Notes: generated from the letters alone by a model not told the origin. DNA of 64,000 nucleotides from Oceanobacillus jeddahensis (GCF_000750635.1 NZ_CCDM010000003.1:583121-647120), one strand, 5' to 3'; positions 20,135 through 29,615 are shown, counted from the stretch's first letter. Made by a program: numbers and translations.

Positions 20135-21040
20135 ATGAAAAAATGGACATTAGCTGCAACAATCTCTGCCAGTATGCTTGCACTAGCTGCATGTAATTCT
20201 TCAGACGATGAAGTTGTTGCCTCAACAGGCGCCGGCGACGTTACAAAAGAAGAATTTTATGATGAGTTAAAAGAACGTAATGGTGAAGCAGTTCTAGAAG
20301 AGCTTATTACCATAAAAGTTCTGGAAGACCAATACGAAGTGACAGATGAGCAGGTAGATGAAGAAATTGATACCATGAAAAACGAGCTCGGTGATGAGGA
20401 ATTTGATTCCATGGTCGCTCAGCAGTTCGGAGATGAAGAAGAACTTAGAGACCTCGTTTATGTAGGGATGCTTCAAGAAGCAGCAATTTCTGAAGATATG
20501 GAAATTACTGATGAAGACCTCCAAGAATATTATGATCAAAAGAATACAGAGGTAGAAGCACAGCACATTCTTGTTCAAGATGAAGAAACCGCGAATGAAG
20601 TAAAAGGAAAGCTAGATGATGGAGAAGAATTTGAAGATCTGGCTTCAGAGTACTCCACAGATGGCAGCGCGGAAGATGGTGGTGATCTTGGTTACTTCTC
20701 TGTCGGTGATATGATTCCTGAATTTGAAGAAGTAGCATTTGATATGGAACCTGGCGATATCAGTGATCCTGTACAATCTCAATTTGGTTTCCACATTATT
20801 AAAGTAAATGATGTACGTGAAAAAGAAGAAACCATTGGTGACTTTGAAGAATTAAAAGATGAATTAAGAAGTGAATTAGTTCTTCAACGTGCTAATCAAG
20901 AAGACATTCAAGCAAAACTTCAAAGCCTTATTGAAGAAGCTGATGTAGATATTTCAGAAGAAGGTCTTGAAGATCTATTTGAAACAGAAGATGTAGACCC
21001 TGGACAAGTAGATCCTACAGCCCCTCCTGTAGAAGAATAA
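20135..21040 (+). CDS. prsA: Foldase lipoprotein PrsA
   Basis: 301-residue membrane-anchored peptidyl-prolyl isomerase that helps exported proteins fold after Sec translocation. A lipoprotein signal peptide ends in the lipobox LAAC with lipidated C20. The parvulin (PpiC) domain spans about residues 134-226, with the [12 protein letters not shown] start and the [11 protein letters not shown] end typical of the fold. The protein is strongly acidic (many D/E), as expected for the cell-wall space of a halotolerant species. Monocistronic with its own terminator. Confidence 0.95.
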   Translation: MKKWTLAATISASMLALAACNSSDDEVVASTGAGDVTKEEFYDELKERNGEAVLEELITIKVLEDQYEVTDEQVDEEIDTMKNELGDEEFDSMVAQQFGDEEELRDLVYVGMLQEAAISEDMEITDEDLQEYYDQKNTEVEAQHILVQDEETANEVKGKLDDGEEFEDLASEYSTDGSAEDGGDLGYFSVGDMIPEFEEVAFDMEPGDISDPVQSQFGFHIIKVNDVREKEETIGDFEELKDELRSELVLQRANQEDIQAKLQSLIEEADVDISEEGLEDLFETEDVDPGQVDPTAPPVEE

Positions 21041-21064
21041 GCAAAAAAGTATAAGAATCATACC

Positions 21065-21104
21065 AAAACAATCGCTGCTTTTTATAGCATGCGATTGTTT
21101 TTTT
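21065..21104 (+). terminator. Intrinsic terminator of prsA
   Basis: AAAACAATCGC / GCGATTGTTTT stem followed by TTTT. Confidence 0.85.
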
Positions 21105-21499
21105 AGTTAAAGGCTTTGTTTCAAAAACTCCTGAATGGTCCACAGCAAAGACGCCCTCTTCTCAAACAGCTATGACTATGTCGTCACGAAAGGCTTAACT
21201 CAACACAAGAGAAATTATCATGAAAACCATATTTTTTAACACCGTAAAGATGTATAAAAAATATGATAGATTCACTAAAGTAATGGCGAATACAAGTTTT
21301 TCTGATGTTCATCCGGAGATTACATTGCTATAATAAAGAAAAGTATTGTAAAATTATGTCCTATCTGATCAAACATCTATTAGGTGAGTTGTTTTCCACG
21401 TATAGAGTTTTATTATCGGAGGCGGATCGTTTTGACTCCTGTGAGGAAAGCGGAAAGCGTCGTTTAAAAACGTAACAACTGGACCGAAGCAACTGAGAT

Positions 21500-21656
21500 A
21501 AAACGAAACTTCACTCAGTGGGAGTTTTCGTTCTTCTCCCACTGAGTGTTAGTTGAGTGATTCAGGGAGGTAGCGTCCGTTATCTCCCGCCTAAATAAGT
21601 TTATTTTCACGCTTTATTTGGAGGCGGGAGTTTTACGGACGGTTCTCCGTGATAAA
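21500..21656 (+). repeat. R1 dispersed repeat, long form
   Basis: Full left and right ends. Its outer stem is CGTCCGT/ACGGACG, where other copies have CGCCCGT/ACGGGCG: a paired change that keeps the stem. An extra small module (CTCCCACTGAGTG) follows the left GGGAG. Confidence 0.85.
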
Positions 21657-21936
21657 GGAATCACCGTGAGTTTACGAACGGATGATGACTTTCACCCGTG
21701 GGCATAAGTGCGACTTTACTTCTGTCTGCGCCTGTCGGCTTGCCAATCAGTAAGTCTTCTTTATCGTAGGGCGCTCTCGGAAAGTTGTCTAGTTTTTGAC
21801 GCTTGTAGCTGGACAAGGGATCAGCACCATCTGAAGATCCACTTTTGCCAAGTGCTCTTCTTGGCAAAAGTTAGCTGAAGAGCGTGCCCCTAGGCAGACT
21901 AAAGTCGCAACGTCCTGGGGTTGGGGCTGCGAATAC

Positions 21937-22154
21937 CAATGTTGTCAGGTTAATGATTTTTTTAATATTTTATTGGTTACAGATAGATAACAACAACTAT
22001 CTAGCGGAGGAAAAACACGGAGACTCCTGTGGGAATGCGCAGTGGGAAGACCCCGCAGAAAAAAAGTGCTCTTCTTTTTTTCGAGGAGGCTGAGCTCAAG
22101 CCCACGGAAAGCGTAGTGTTTTTCCGCAGCGGTCGTACTAACCTGACAACATTG
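21937..22154. mobile_element. 218-bp MITE-like element with perfect 16-bp inverted termini
   Basis: Left end CAATGTTGTCAGGTTA, right end its exact complement TAACCTGACAACATTG. The flanks carry an identical 10-bp duplication CTGCGAATAC (21927-21936 and 22155-22164). The related R2 copy at 41274-41507 shows the uninterrupted sequence at this point, confirming insertion. It has no transposase gene; the interior is another GC-rich palindromic unit (GCGGAGGAAAAACAC ... GTGTTTTTCCGC, 22001-22130) containing GACTCCTGTGGGA and AGACCCCGCAG. Confidence 0.88.
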
Positions 22155-22396
22155 CTGCGAATACTCGCCCCATCAAAACCGTTGTACGTCGGAAAGCAAA
22201 ACAGTCCGCCGCAGCGGTGCTTTACACCTCACCTTCTATTCTTTGTTAAGGGAGTTATCAAAGGAACGATCAACTCCTGTTTCTATGGAAATGAAGTTAC
22301 TTTTTAATGTGCGAAAGTTGAGTGTTTTAAATGTATCATCATGAACAAATTCTACCGTAATTATCTGACAGTATTTAATTCAACGAGGTGAATAGA

Positions 22397-23401
22397 ATGC
22401 GTATTACAATGAAAGAAATTGCTAAAGAAGCTGGTGTATCAGTAACTACTGTCTCCCATGTTATTAACGGCAGTAAAAAAATAACCGAAGAAACTTACAA
22501 TCGGGTTATGGATATTGTAAATAAATATAATTACGTACCAAATTACTCTGCAAAAAATTTAAGAAATAACACGACAAAAACAGCTGGTCTGATTGTTCCC
22601 AGTTTTCCAGACTCTTTTGTCACGGAATATATAAATGCTATTTCCCTTAGAGCAAAGGAAATGAATTATAATCTGCTGTTTGTCAATACAAATGAAGATG
22701 TAGATTATGAGGAAGCCACCTTAAAATTATTTAGTTCTCAAATGGTGGATGGCATTATTTTATCCCCTGCTGCAAGTTATTCAAAACCCTTTCCATACCA
22801 TATACATAATATCATGAAAAACTTGCCCATTGTTTTAATCAGCAGATACCATGATGCACTAACAGATACACCATTGGTCTGTCAGGATGATTACCAAGCT
22901 GGATTTGATGCAGCAAAACACTTCCTGGAACACGGACATAAAAAGATGGTTGTTGTTTATGGAATGGATGATATCGGCCCCACTTTTAACCGGATTAAAG
23001 GCTTTAAAGCTGCTTTGGAACTAGAAGGAATGACATTGGATCCTGAACAAATTATAGATGGAGAAGCAACCGTTCAAGGCGCTGAAAAAGCTATCAAAAA
23101 ACTAATTAATAACCAGACAGATGTTACAGCCATGTTCCTTCTGAATGATTCTATGACAATCGGTGCTATATCAGCATTAAACGATATGAATATATCCATA
23201 CCAAATGAAATGGCAATCATCGGTTTTGGTGATTTTCCTTCTGCCTCCATTATTAACCGGCCAATTACGACGATTAGTGCTTCTGCGGAGACAATGGGAA
23301 GAACAGCTTTTGATATGCTCTTAAATAAAATAAATAATCCAGATTACATGAATAAAGTTATCGTTCCAACTTATTTAATAAAAAGAAAATCCTGCGGCTG
23401 T
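22397..23401 (+). CDS. LacI-family transcriptional regulator, paralogue 1
   Basis: About 335 residues; the stop codon ends at 23404. The ATG at 22397 sits 6 bases after GAGGTG, better than the GTG inside that site at 22388. N-terminal HTH ITMKEIAKEAGVSVTTVSHV with hinge YNYVPNYSAKNLR, then a periplasmic-binding-like sensor domain ending DMLLNKINNPDYMNK and KRKSCGC. It is closely similar throughout to the regulator at 33882-34892. It probably represses the catabolic units between them; the likely operator GGTTAAACGTTTTTC starts on its own stop codon. Confidence 0.9.
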
Positions 23402-23403
23402 TA

Positions 23404-23418
23404 GGTTAAACGTTTTTC
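23404..23418 (+). promoter_or_regulatory. Candidate LacI-type operator before the HPr-like gene
   Basis: GGTTAAACGTTTTTC, nearly identical to GGTTAAACGTTTTCC at 26479-26493 in the pdxA2 promoter and related to GTTAATCGTTTAAC at 33738-33751. Confidence 0.55.
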
Positions 23419-23482
23419 TTTTGTTTTTCTCCCTTTCCCTTTATAATTTAGTTAAGCTTATATTCTAAAGGAGGAGATTCCT

Positions 23483-23746
23483 ATATCATCATTTAAAAAA
23501 AGTACTGTCATTAATATCAGTGAAGAACAAACAATTATTGAATTAAGCTATTTACTACAAAAGTATGATTGCGAGGTATTTATCCGAAATCAATCTGGCA
23601 ATCAAATTCATGAAGTAAATCCTAAAAGTGTTTTAGGCCTTGCAACATTGCAGCTTAGAAATGGAGTCGAAGCTACTGTACGAGCTGAAGGCGAAGACGC
23701 TGAGAAAGCTGTAATGGAGGTTATCCGCTTCTTTGGAGGAGAATAA
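23483..23746 (+). CDS. HPr-family protein lacking the phosphorylatable His; apparent ATA start
   Basis: 87 codons, the length of HPr. VNPKSVLGLATLQLRNGVEA and RAEGEDAEKAVMEVI align with the HPr Ser46 region (KSIMGVMSLGIAKGAEI) and its C-terminal helix. By alignment back from KYDCEV, the position of the catalytic His15 is Glu, so it should not pass PTS phosphate; Ser46 is kept, as in the B. subtilis catabolite co-repressor Crh. A strong AAAGGAGGAG ends about 8 bases before ATA (23483), the only codon at normal spacing; there is no ATG, GTG or TTG nearby. It could be a rare near-cognate start, a point mutation, or a sequence error. Confidence 0.65.
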   Translation: MSSFKKSTVINISEEQTIIELSYLLQKYDCEVFIRNQSGNQIHEVNPKSVLGLATLQLRNGVEATVRAEGEDAEKAVMEVIRFFGGE

Positions 23747-23890
23747 TTCATTACAAGGCTTTTTAAATCCGTTATATCCAAAAAGTCAACAACGATTTGG
23801 GTAAGACGGGGCAGCTACTTCCGTCCTTAATAATAATCGACGATTTAGTCTCATTCTGCTAAGAAGGTTGGTGCCTTTCTAAACATGCAT

Positions 23891-23923
23891 TAATAACCCA
23901 TCAATTCAATTGATGGGTTATTA
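23891..23923. terminator. Bidirectional intrinsic terminator
   Basis: TAATAACCCATCAATT / AATTGATGGGTTATTA between the HPr-like gene and the convergent acid-sugar kinase. Confidence 0.8.
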
Positions 23924-23953
23924 CCTGTTAATATCAAATTCTTGCACTCTTAC

Positions 23954-25303
23954 TTAACTCTCTATCAAATCCCGGTTACCAGCCTCTTTAGCAATCCGTT
24001 CTATTATATCAACCGCCGTCTGCTTTGAACCGGTTAAACCACCCTTTCCAACGACAACAAGCCCATCTGAATAGCCACCGATAACAACACCTAAATCAGC
24101 TTGTGGAATAACGTAGTCCAATAGTTTTATTCCAACTGCTTTGAGCGTTTTCAAAACATGAACCATGGTATCCCCGCCTGTCATATAAATCCCTTTCACT
24201 TTGGAAGTCTGCATCAAAATCCCTTTTGTGATTTCTCCTAATGCTTTATTAATGTTATTTGCTGCTTCTCCAGATTGTAAGCCATTACCTCTTTCTTCCG
24301 CTTTTAAATCGATTCTTTCATTTGTCACAGATGTTTCGATAATGAGTGCTTGCGGAGAATCTGCTTTTAAATAATTTACAGCTGACTCAATAACACGTTT
24401 GATCTCTTTAGAGGCGGCTTTATTGGAACAAATTAAATCTTTTACTATAACCGGTATTTGAATCACGTTCTCTTGCTTAGACAAATAATTAATTTGCTCT
24501 TTTGTAACCGAAGATGCACTCCCGGCAACAGCAAGTACAGTTCCATCCATGTGACTAGCTGACACTTCTTCTTTATCCAGCACTTCTCCTTCTGTTCTAA
24601 ATCCATTATAATGAGCCATTCTCTCTGTAAATGGCCCTGGATCAATCGTCAATACATTCCATTTTAAGTTTGAAACCACCTGAGCAATTAAATCAATATG
24701 CTCCAGAGAAACGGCATCTGCGATAATAATTTTCGCGCCGTTATCACGAGCTTTTATAAAACTACGTTGGACTGCTGCTTCACCAGCTAATATCGCATTT
24801 AGTGAAATGGTTTCAATAGGATAATCCGTTTGTTTTTTTATTAATGTAGGGCAATGGGATTCTTCAACAGGAGTTCGCACATCTTTAGCTACTGGTGTTT
24901 GTGATAACGGGATACTATCAATAATAGAATATCCTCCTACTAAAATTCGCTTTGATTGCGGCATTGCAGGAACCATAATACCAATTGCATCCTCATTCAT
25001 CATTTCCAGCATGGCTTCTACTTCGGCACCAATATTTCCCCTTAAAGTCGTATCGATTCGTTTAGCTAGGTACGTGGCATTGTTTTCTTTTAACCTCATA
25101 ACCGCTTGCTTCACTCTTGCTTTTGCATCTTCTTTTTTTACCGCTCTGGAATCTGTTGTTAAAATAAATGCTTCTTGACCCGTATCCTTTGATAAATTAT
25201 CTGAATCAAAATAGGCAGCAACTGGTATGTTCGATCTTGCTAATAAGACACCTACAGTTGTTGCACCTGTTAAATCATCAGCAACAATACCCAATTTGGA
25301 CAT
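23954..25303 (-). CDS. Four-carbon acid-sugar kinase (DUF1537, DtnK/OtnK-like)
   Basis: 449-residue kinase. The N-terminal DUF1537 domain begins LGIVADDLTGATTVGVLLA, with the catalytic-type D-D pair; the C-terminal nucleotide-binding domain has GIYMTGGDTMVHVLK and VVIGGYSDGLVVVGKGG. Characterised relatives phosphorylate D-threonate, D-erythronate or related acids at C4. Next to pdxA2 it completes the known module in which the 4-phosphate is oxidised and decarboxylated to dihydroxyacetone phosphate. Start follows GTGAGGTGTAG. Exact substrate stereochemistry cannot be read from sequence. Confidence 0.88.
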   Translation of the reverse strand: MSKLGIVADDLTGATTVGVLLARSNIPVAAYFDSDNLSKDTGQEAFILTTDSRAVKKEDAKARVKQAVMRLKENNATYLAKRIDTTLRGNIGAEVEAMLEMMNEDAIGIMVPAMPQSKRILVGGYSIIDSIPLSQTPVAKDVRTPVEESHCPTLIKKQTDYPIETISLNAILAGEAAVQRSFIKARDNGAKIIIADAVSLEHIDLIAQVVSNLKWNVLTIDPGPFTERMAHYNGFRTEGEVLDKEEVSASHMDGTVLAVAGSASSVTKEQINYLSKQENVIQIPVIVKDLICSNKAASKEIKRVIESAVNYLKADSPQALIIETSVTNERIDLKAEERGNGLQSGEAANNINKALGEITKGILMQTSKVKGIYMTGGDTMVHVLKTLKAVGIKLLDYVIPQADLGVVIGGYSDGLVVVGKGGLTGSKQTAVDIIERIAKEAGNRDLIES

Positions 25304-25349
25304 TTCTACACCTCACTATGATAAGCACTTCCAGTTAACTTTTTATAGA

Positions 25350-25385
25350 AATAAAACAGGAAAGTCTCCCTCCCTGTTTTTATCC
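25350..25385 (-). terminator. Possible weak terminator or attenuator between pdxA2 and the kinase gene
   Basis: AAAACAGG / CCTGTTTT inverted repeat with a long loop inside the 124-base gap. It could reduce read-through into the kinase gene. Confidence 0.3.
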
Positions 25386-25427
25386 CTGTCTATATGGAGT
25401 AAAAGTCAACCCGAATAAAATATTTCA

Positions 25428-26450
25428 TTATGCTTGTAATGCTTTTTGTTGTTTTTTCCAATATTGAACGGGAACTAATGTGGATTCAATCATACTTACA
25501 GAACCGGCAATACCTTTACCAGCAATATCAAATGCAGTACCGTGATCTACTGAGCTTCGCATAAATGGAAGTCCCCAGGTAATTGTAATGGATTTTTCAA
25601 AATCATATGTTTTACAAGCAATATGCCCCTGGTCATGATAAAGGGATAAAATAGCGTCATATTTACCTTGCAATCCTAAATGAAATATCGAATCAGCCGG
25701 TACCGGGCCAACAACATTCATTCTCTGTTCTTTTGCTGCTTCTACTGCAGGAATCAAATGATCCTTTTCTTCTGTACCAAATAAACCATTGTCAGACGCA
25801 TGTGGGTTTAATGCAGCAAGAGCAATTTCTGGATTTTCGTAACCAATACCTTTTAATTCCGTATCAATTTGACGTAACGTATCTAAAACAACATCTTTTG
25901 TAGCATAGCGGCACGCTTCAACCAATGCTTTATGCCGACTGACAAAAAATACTTTTAAATTGTGGCAATTAAACATTGTCAGTGCATACTCTGAATTTGT
26001 TAAATCCCCAAATATTTCTGTATGACCTTCATGTTTGCAGCCTGCTAACTTAATGGCTTCCTTGTGAATAGGAGCTGTTGAAACAATATCTATTTCTTTA
26101 TTTAACCCTAATTCAATTGATTTCGTTACATAGTCATAAGCCATTTCACCAGCTAACTTTTGCACTTTTCCAAATTCAATTTGTGAACAATCATATTCTT
26201 TTGGTTCAAGGACATCAATCATACCGTAAGTAAATTTAGCTTCTGAAGGAGAATCGATTTTATTGATTTGAAAATCACTATTTTTTATAGCTAAAGCTCT
26301 TTTTACAATATCAATCGAACCGATAAGAAAAGGATTACATTCATTATAAACTTCCTCTGACAACATTGTATCTACTGTTATTTCAGGTCCAATTCCTGCT
26401 GGATCTCCCATTGTTACTGCAACAACCGGTTTTTTTAAATCTCCGCTCAT
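25428..26450 (-). CDS. pdxA2: PdxA2-type 4-phospho-tetronate dehydrogenase
   Basis: 340-residue metal- and NAD-dependent dehydrogenase of the PdxA family. Visible motifs are VTMGDPAGIGPE at the N-terminus, the metal-ligand regions HEGHTEIFGDLT and LYHDQGHIACKTYDF, and SSVDHGTAFDIAGKG. True PdxA makes vitamin B6, but copies next to a DUF1537 kinase (PdxA2) oxidise 4-phospho-D-threonate or -erythronate, which decarboxylates to dihydroxyacetone phosphate. A consensus promoter with flanking operators lies just upstream. Confidence 0.9.
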   Translation of the reverse strand: MSGDLKKPVVAVTMGDPAGIGPEITVDTMLSEEVYNECNPFLIGSIDIVKRALAIKNSDFQINKIDSPSEAKFTYGMIDVLEPKEYDCSQIEFGKVQKLAGEMAYDYVTKSIELGLNKEIDIVSTAPIHKEAIKLAGCKHEGHTEIFGDLTNSEYALTMFNCHNLKVFFVSRHKALVEACRYATKDVVLDTLRQIDTELKGIGYENPEIALAALNPHASDNGLFGTEEKDHLIPAVEAAKEQRMNVVGPVPADSIFHLGLQGKYDAILSLYHDQGHIACKTYDFEKSITITWGLPFMRSSVDHGTAFDIAGKGIAGSVSMIESTLVPVQYWKKQQKALQA

Positions 26451-26478
26451 TTTACTTACCCCTATCTATTTAAATTTT

Positions 26479-26493
26479 GGTTAAACGTTTTCC
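26479..26493 (-). promoter_or_regulatory. Candidate LacI-type operator downstream of the pdxA2 -10 box
   Basis: Plus-strand GGTTAAACGTTTTCC, central palindrome AAACGTTT, about 9 bases downstream of the -10: a typical repressor position. Confidence 0.6.
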
Positions 26494-26501
26494 TTATTTA
26501 T

Positions 26502-26530
26502 ATTCTATACTCTGTGTTGAATTGTGTCAA
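26502..26530 (-). promoter_or_regulatory. Sigma-A promoter of pdxA2-kinase unit
   Basis: Minus strand TTGACA (26525-26530), 17-base spacer, TAGAAT (26502-26507). Candidate operators lie on both sides. Confidence 0.75.
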
Positions 26531-26540
26531 CTTCTCATTT

Positions 26541-26572
26541 TATCGTTTAACTAAAAATTATCGTTTAACTAA
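26541..26572 (-). promoter_or_regulatory. Tandem operator half-sites upstream of the pdxA2 -35 box
   Basis: TATCGTTTAACTAA occurs twice (26541-26554 and 26559-26572), 18 bases apart. On the minus strand each reads TTAGTTAAACGATA, matching the TTAAACG core of the other operators. Confidence 0.5.
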
Positions 26573-26647
26573 AAAAGATTGACTAATCTATTATTCTAGA
26601 CTGTCAATCTCGAAAGATTTTCTATCGTTTTCAGATCAACTCGTATC

Positions 26648-27244
26648 CTATGCATTATTTCTCGGAATCAAATCACAAGCCTCTGGCGGCATCCAGTATT
26701 TATCTTTTCCGTTCCACTTTACATTACATCCTAATGGATTAGTGATTGGCACAGTTATTTCTTTTCCAGAAACAGCTTCCTCTAATACAATTTGCAGATC
26801 ATTTCGTAATGCTTCTTCCGGATTTTTAGGGTTATCAATCCCTCTGCCTGTATATATTAGTTCCCGTTTCTCATTAAATACAAAGAAATGCGGCGTTTTT
26901 AAAGCTCCATATGCTTTGGCAATTTCTTGATTTCCATCCCTTAAATAAGTCCAAGGAAATCGTTTTTCTTCCATTCTTTCAACCATATGTTCATAAGAAT
27001 CCAGCGCTTTTGTTTCTTCACTGTTTGAATTAATCCCAACAAAATAAACTCCATTCTGTTTAAAGTTATTGGCTGTTTCTCTAGTCACCTCATCGGATCC
27101 AATCACATATGGACAGTGATTACATGTAAAAAACACAACGAGTATTTTTGCATTTTCAAAATCACTTAAACTATAGTACTTGCCATCTGTTGCAAGAAGC
27201 GAAAAATCCGGTGCTTGTGTTCCTAATTCAATCGTGTATGACAT
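26648..27244 (-). CDS. Thioredoxin-fold redoxin (AhpC/TSA-type) protein
   Basis: 198 residues from the ATG at 27244, which is 7 bases after GGAGG; an earlier ATG at 27250 and one at 27268 have poor spacing. N-terminal [19 protein letters not shown], then [12 protein letters not shown] with a CxxC pair (CNHC), as in a widespread group of cytosolic thioredoxin-like/peroxiredoxin-like proteins. No signal peptide. It lies between the kinase-pdxA2 unit and the SDR, with an R1 copy upstream, so its membership of the catabolic regulon is doubtful. Confidence 0.8.
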   Translation of the reverse strand: MSYTIELGTQAPDFSLLATDGKYYSLSDFENAKILVVFFTCNHCPYVIGSDEVTRETANNFKQNGVYFVGINSNSEETKALDSYEHMVERMEEKRFPWTYLRDGNQEIAKAYGALKTPHFFVFNEKRELIYTGRGIDNPKNPEEALRNDLQIVLEEAVSGKEITVPITNPLGCNVKWNGKDKYWMPPEACDLIPRNNA

Positions 27245-27389
27245 CTTCATTCCTCCAGATATTTTCATAAAACATTATCAGAACATTTATAATTCGTCAA
27301 CAATATTTCTTAATACTAAAATTTCTAAGATCCCCAAAATGCGGGAATTCTATAAGCTTTAGCGACCATTCACTTTCTTTTTCTACCAT

Positions 27390-27440
27390 AAAACGAAACT
27401 TCATTCAGTGGGAGTTTTACGGGCGGTTCTCCGTGATAAA
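27390..27440 (+). repeat. R1 dispersed repeat, 51-base short form
   Basis: AAAACGAAACTTCATTCAGT then GGGAGTTTTACGGGCGGTTC then TCCGTGATAAA. It equals the long form with everything between the two GGGAGTT repeats removed. Confidence 0.88.
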
Positions 27441-27482
27441 GAATCCATTTAGCATCAAAATCATAGTTTTTTATGTTAATTC

Positions 27483-27514
27483 AAAAACGGCAGCTTCCGT
27501 TAAGAAGATACCGT
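27483..27514 (-). terminator. Intrinsic terminator after the SDR gene
   Basis: On the minus strand ACGG...CTTC pairs with GAAG...CCGT, followed by TTTTTGA. Confidence 0.6.
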
Positions 27515-27529
27515 CTTTGTATTTATTTA

Positions 27530-28288
27530 TTAATCCATATGGGATCCGCCGTTAATATCAATATCCTCACCGGTAATATAAGATGCTTCTTCAGATGCCA
27601 GAAAAGCAATGGTTGATGCAATTTCATTAGTTTCTCCCGGGCGTCCAAGAGGAATGCCATCGATTACTTTTGCTGCATCGGTTTCAGGAAGTGATTTCCA
27701 AATCTCTGTATTAACCAGGCCAGGTGCAACACAGTTCACTGTAATACCATCTGTTGCAACTTCTCTCGCAAGGTTTTTCGCAAAGCCTAACACTGCTGCT
27801 TTAGAAGCTGAGTAGTGTGCGCCTCCAAATACACCTCCTCCTCTTTTGGCAGATACGGAGGAGAGGTTTATAATACGGCCAAATTTTTGTTCTTTCATTG
27901 GCTTCAGAACTGCTTGAGAGCATAGGAATAGACCAAACATATTCACACTGAAAATTCGCTGCATATCTTCTAAAGTCATGTCTTCTACTGTAACTTTTTG
28001 AGAGATACCTGCATTATTAACTAAAATGTCGATGCGGCCAAATTCTGCTAACACTTTTTCGATCATCGCATCTACAGATTCTTTGTTTGTTACGTTTAGT
28101 TCCACTCCTAATGCTTTTGCTCCTGCGTTTTCTACAGCTTTTACTGTATCTTCAATACCTTCTACATTTAAATCTGCAACAACAATCGATGCACCTTGTT
28201 CTGCTAATTTTAAAGCGATATCTCTACCTATTCCTTTTAATGATCCGCTTCCTGTTACAATTGCTACTTTATCATTTAGTTCAAACAT
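27530..28288 (-). CDS. Short-chain dehydrogenase/reductase
   Basis: 252-residue classical SDR: cofactor motif VTGSGSLKGIGRDIA near the N-terminus, Asp after beta-2 (VVADLN) favouring NAD(H), NNAG motif, catalytic Ser in INLSSVSA and YxxxK in HYSASKAAV. The C-terminus has ITGEDIDINGG. In this setting it may oxidise an alcohol or epimerise an acid-sugar precursor before the kinase/PdxA2 steps; that is inference. It is 58 bases downstream of the TRAP large-subunit gene, with an operator-like TTTAACGCTTAA in the gap. Confidence 0.88.
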   Translation of the reverse strand: MFELNDKVAIVTGSGSLKGIGRDIALKLAEQGASIVVADLNVEGIEDTVKAVENAGAKALGVELNVTNKESVDAMIEKVLAEFGRIDILVNNAGISQKVTVEDMTLEDMQRIFSVNMFGLFLCSQAVLKPMKEQKFGRIINLSSVSAKRGGGVFGGAHYSASKAAVLGFAKNLAREVATDGITVNCVAPGLVNTEIWKSLPETDAAKVIDGIPLGRPGETNEIASTIAFLASEEASYITGEDIDINGGSHMD

Positions 28289-28303
28289 GTTTTTTCCTCC
28301 TGG

Positions 28304-28315
28304 TTTAACGCTTAA
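28304..28315 (-). promoter_or_regulatory. Operator-like palindrome before the SDR gene
   Basis: TTTAACGCTTAA fits the TTAAnCGnTTAA pattern seen at the other candidate operators. It lies immediately upstream of the AGGAGG ribosome site. Confidence 0.4.
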
Positions 28316-28346
28316 TACGTTATAAAATAAATTCTATGTTTACAAG

Positions 28347-29615
28347 TTATAATAATATTAATGTCAGCTGAGGTATTACAGCAATCAGAGCAAGACCGAC
28401 CAGAATGACAAAAAAGAATGGCACAACTGCTCTTGCCAAGACTGGCATACTCAAGCCCGACAGTCCTGATCCTACAAATAAGTTTACACCTAATGGCGGC
28501 GTAATAAATCCGATTGCCAGTGTAACAATCATAACAATACCAAAGTGAATTGGGTTCATTCCAATTTCAAGTGCAACTGGATATAAAATTGGAGTAAATA
28601 TAATAACTGCTGCTGAAGTATCAATAAAACAGCCAATAATTAATAGCATAATAATAATCATAATGATGATAACAATACTATTTTGCGAAATAGATAAGAA
28701 GCCTTCTGCAAATGCTTGCGGGATCCTTTCCATGGATAGAATTGTTCCAAATGCATTTGCCGTTCCAATAATAATTAATATTGCCACTGAACTTAATGCT
28801 GCATTTTTAAAGATAGAATGTAAATCTTTAAACTTAATAGACTTATGCAGGAACATACTTACAAATAAAGCATAGACCACAGCTATAACAGCGGCCTCGG
28901 TCGGAGTGAATATCCCTCCATAAATACCGCCTAAAATAATAATTGGTACAAGTAAAGACCATTTCGCCTTGTTAAGGGCCTGGAATAATTTTTTAAAACT
29001 GAATGCTTCTCCAGTTCCCACATAGCCTTTCTTTTTCGAATAAATATATGCCCAAAATAAAATTAATCCACCAATCACTAATCCTGGAATAACCCCGCCG
29101 AGGAATAAATCTCCAATGGATTCATTCGCTGATATACCATAGAGAACCATTGGTATACTGGGAGGAATGATAATTCCTAAGGAACCAGCAGCTGCAATTA
29201 ATGCAGTAGCAAATTTTTTATCATATCCCTCTGCAACCATTGCCGGAATCATAATACCACCAATTGCTGCTACTGTAGCAGGGCCAGAACCGGAAATAGC
29301 TGCAAAAAACATCGACGTTATAACAGCAGCCATAGCAAATCCGCCGGTAAATCGTCCGACAAAGACATTCGCTAAATCAAATAAACGATTAGATATGCCT
29401 CCTTTTCCCATTATTTCCCCAGCAAGTATAAAGAACGGAATTGCCATTAAAGCAAAATTATCAGTAGATGTAATTAAGCCCTGCGATAGAAAAGTAATCG
29501 ATATGTTTGCTGAATACATCGCTGTAACAAGACCCGCAATCCCCAATGCAATCCCGATTGGTACAGTAAGCGCCATAAATAAAAAGAAAGTACCAAATAA
29601 AATGAACGGTGTCAT
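28347..29615 (-). CDS. TRAP transporter large membrane subunit (DctM-like)
   Basis: 422 residues, about 12 membrane helices; the transport channel of a tripartite ATP-independent periplasmic-type system driven by ion gradients. Features include FILAGEIMGKGGISNRLFDL, AISGSGPATVAAIGGIMIPA and FTPTEAAVIAVVYALF, all typical of DctM. It overlaps the small-subunit gene by four bases (ATGA at 29612-29615). Confidence 0.94.
   Translation of the reverse strand: MTPFILFGTFFLFMALTVPIGIALGIAGLVTAMYSANISITFLSQGLITSTDNFALMAIPFFILAGEIMGKGGISNRLFDLANVFVGRFTGGFAMAAVITSMFFAAISGSGPATVAAIGGIMIPAMVAEGYDKKFATALIAAAGSLGIIIPPSIPMVLYGISANESIGDLFLGGVIPGLVIGGLILFWAYIYSKKKGYVGTGEAFSFKKLFQALNKAKWSLLVPIIILGGIYGGIFTPTEAAVIAVVYALFVSMFLHKSIKFKDLHSIFKNAALSSVAILIIIGTANAFGTILSMERIPQAFAEGFLSISQNSIVIIIMIIIMLLIIGCFIDTSAAVIIFTPILYPVALEIGMNPIHFGIVMIVTLAIGFITPPLGVNLFVGSGLSGLSMPVLARAVVPFFFVILVGLALIAVIPQLTLILL

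Larger units (their letters stand above)
21300..22310 (-). repeat. R2 dispersed element, copy in minus orientation, interrupted
   Basis: Reverse-complement similarity to 58619-58840 and 41217-41500 is clear at 21416-21442 (GGAGGCGG-TCGTTTTGACTCC), 21815-21936 and 22165-22300. It is interrupted by an R1 copy with unexplained DNA (about 21443-21814) and by a 218-bp inverted-repeat element (21937-22154). The interval between prsA and the first lacI-type gene holds no gene that I can support. Confidence 0.7.

Noticed and set aside
21661..22307. Short ORFs (60-90 codons) within the 21.6-22.3 kb repeat cluster
   Set aside because: They run through palindromic repeats and a MITE, lack ribosome sites and resemble no family.
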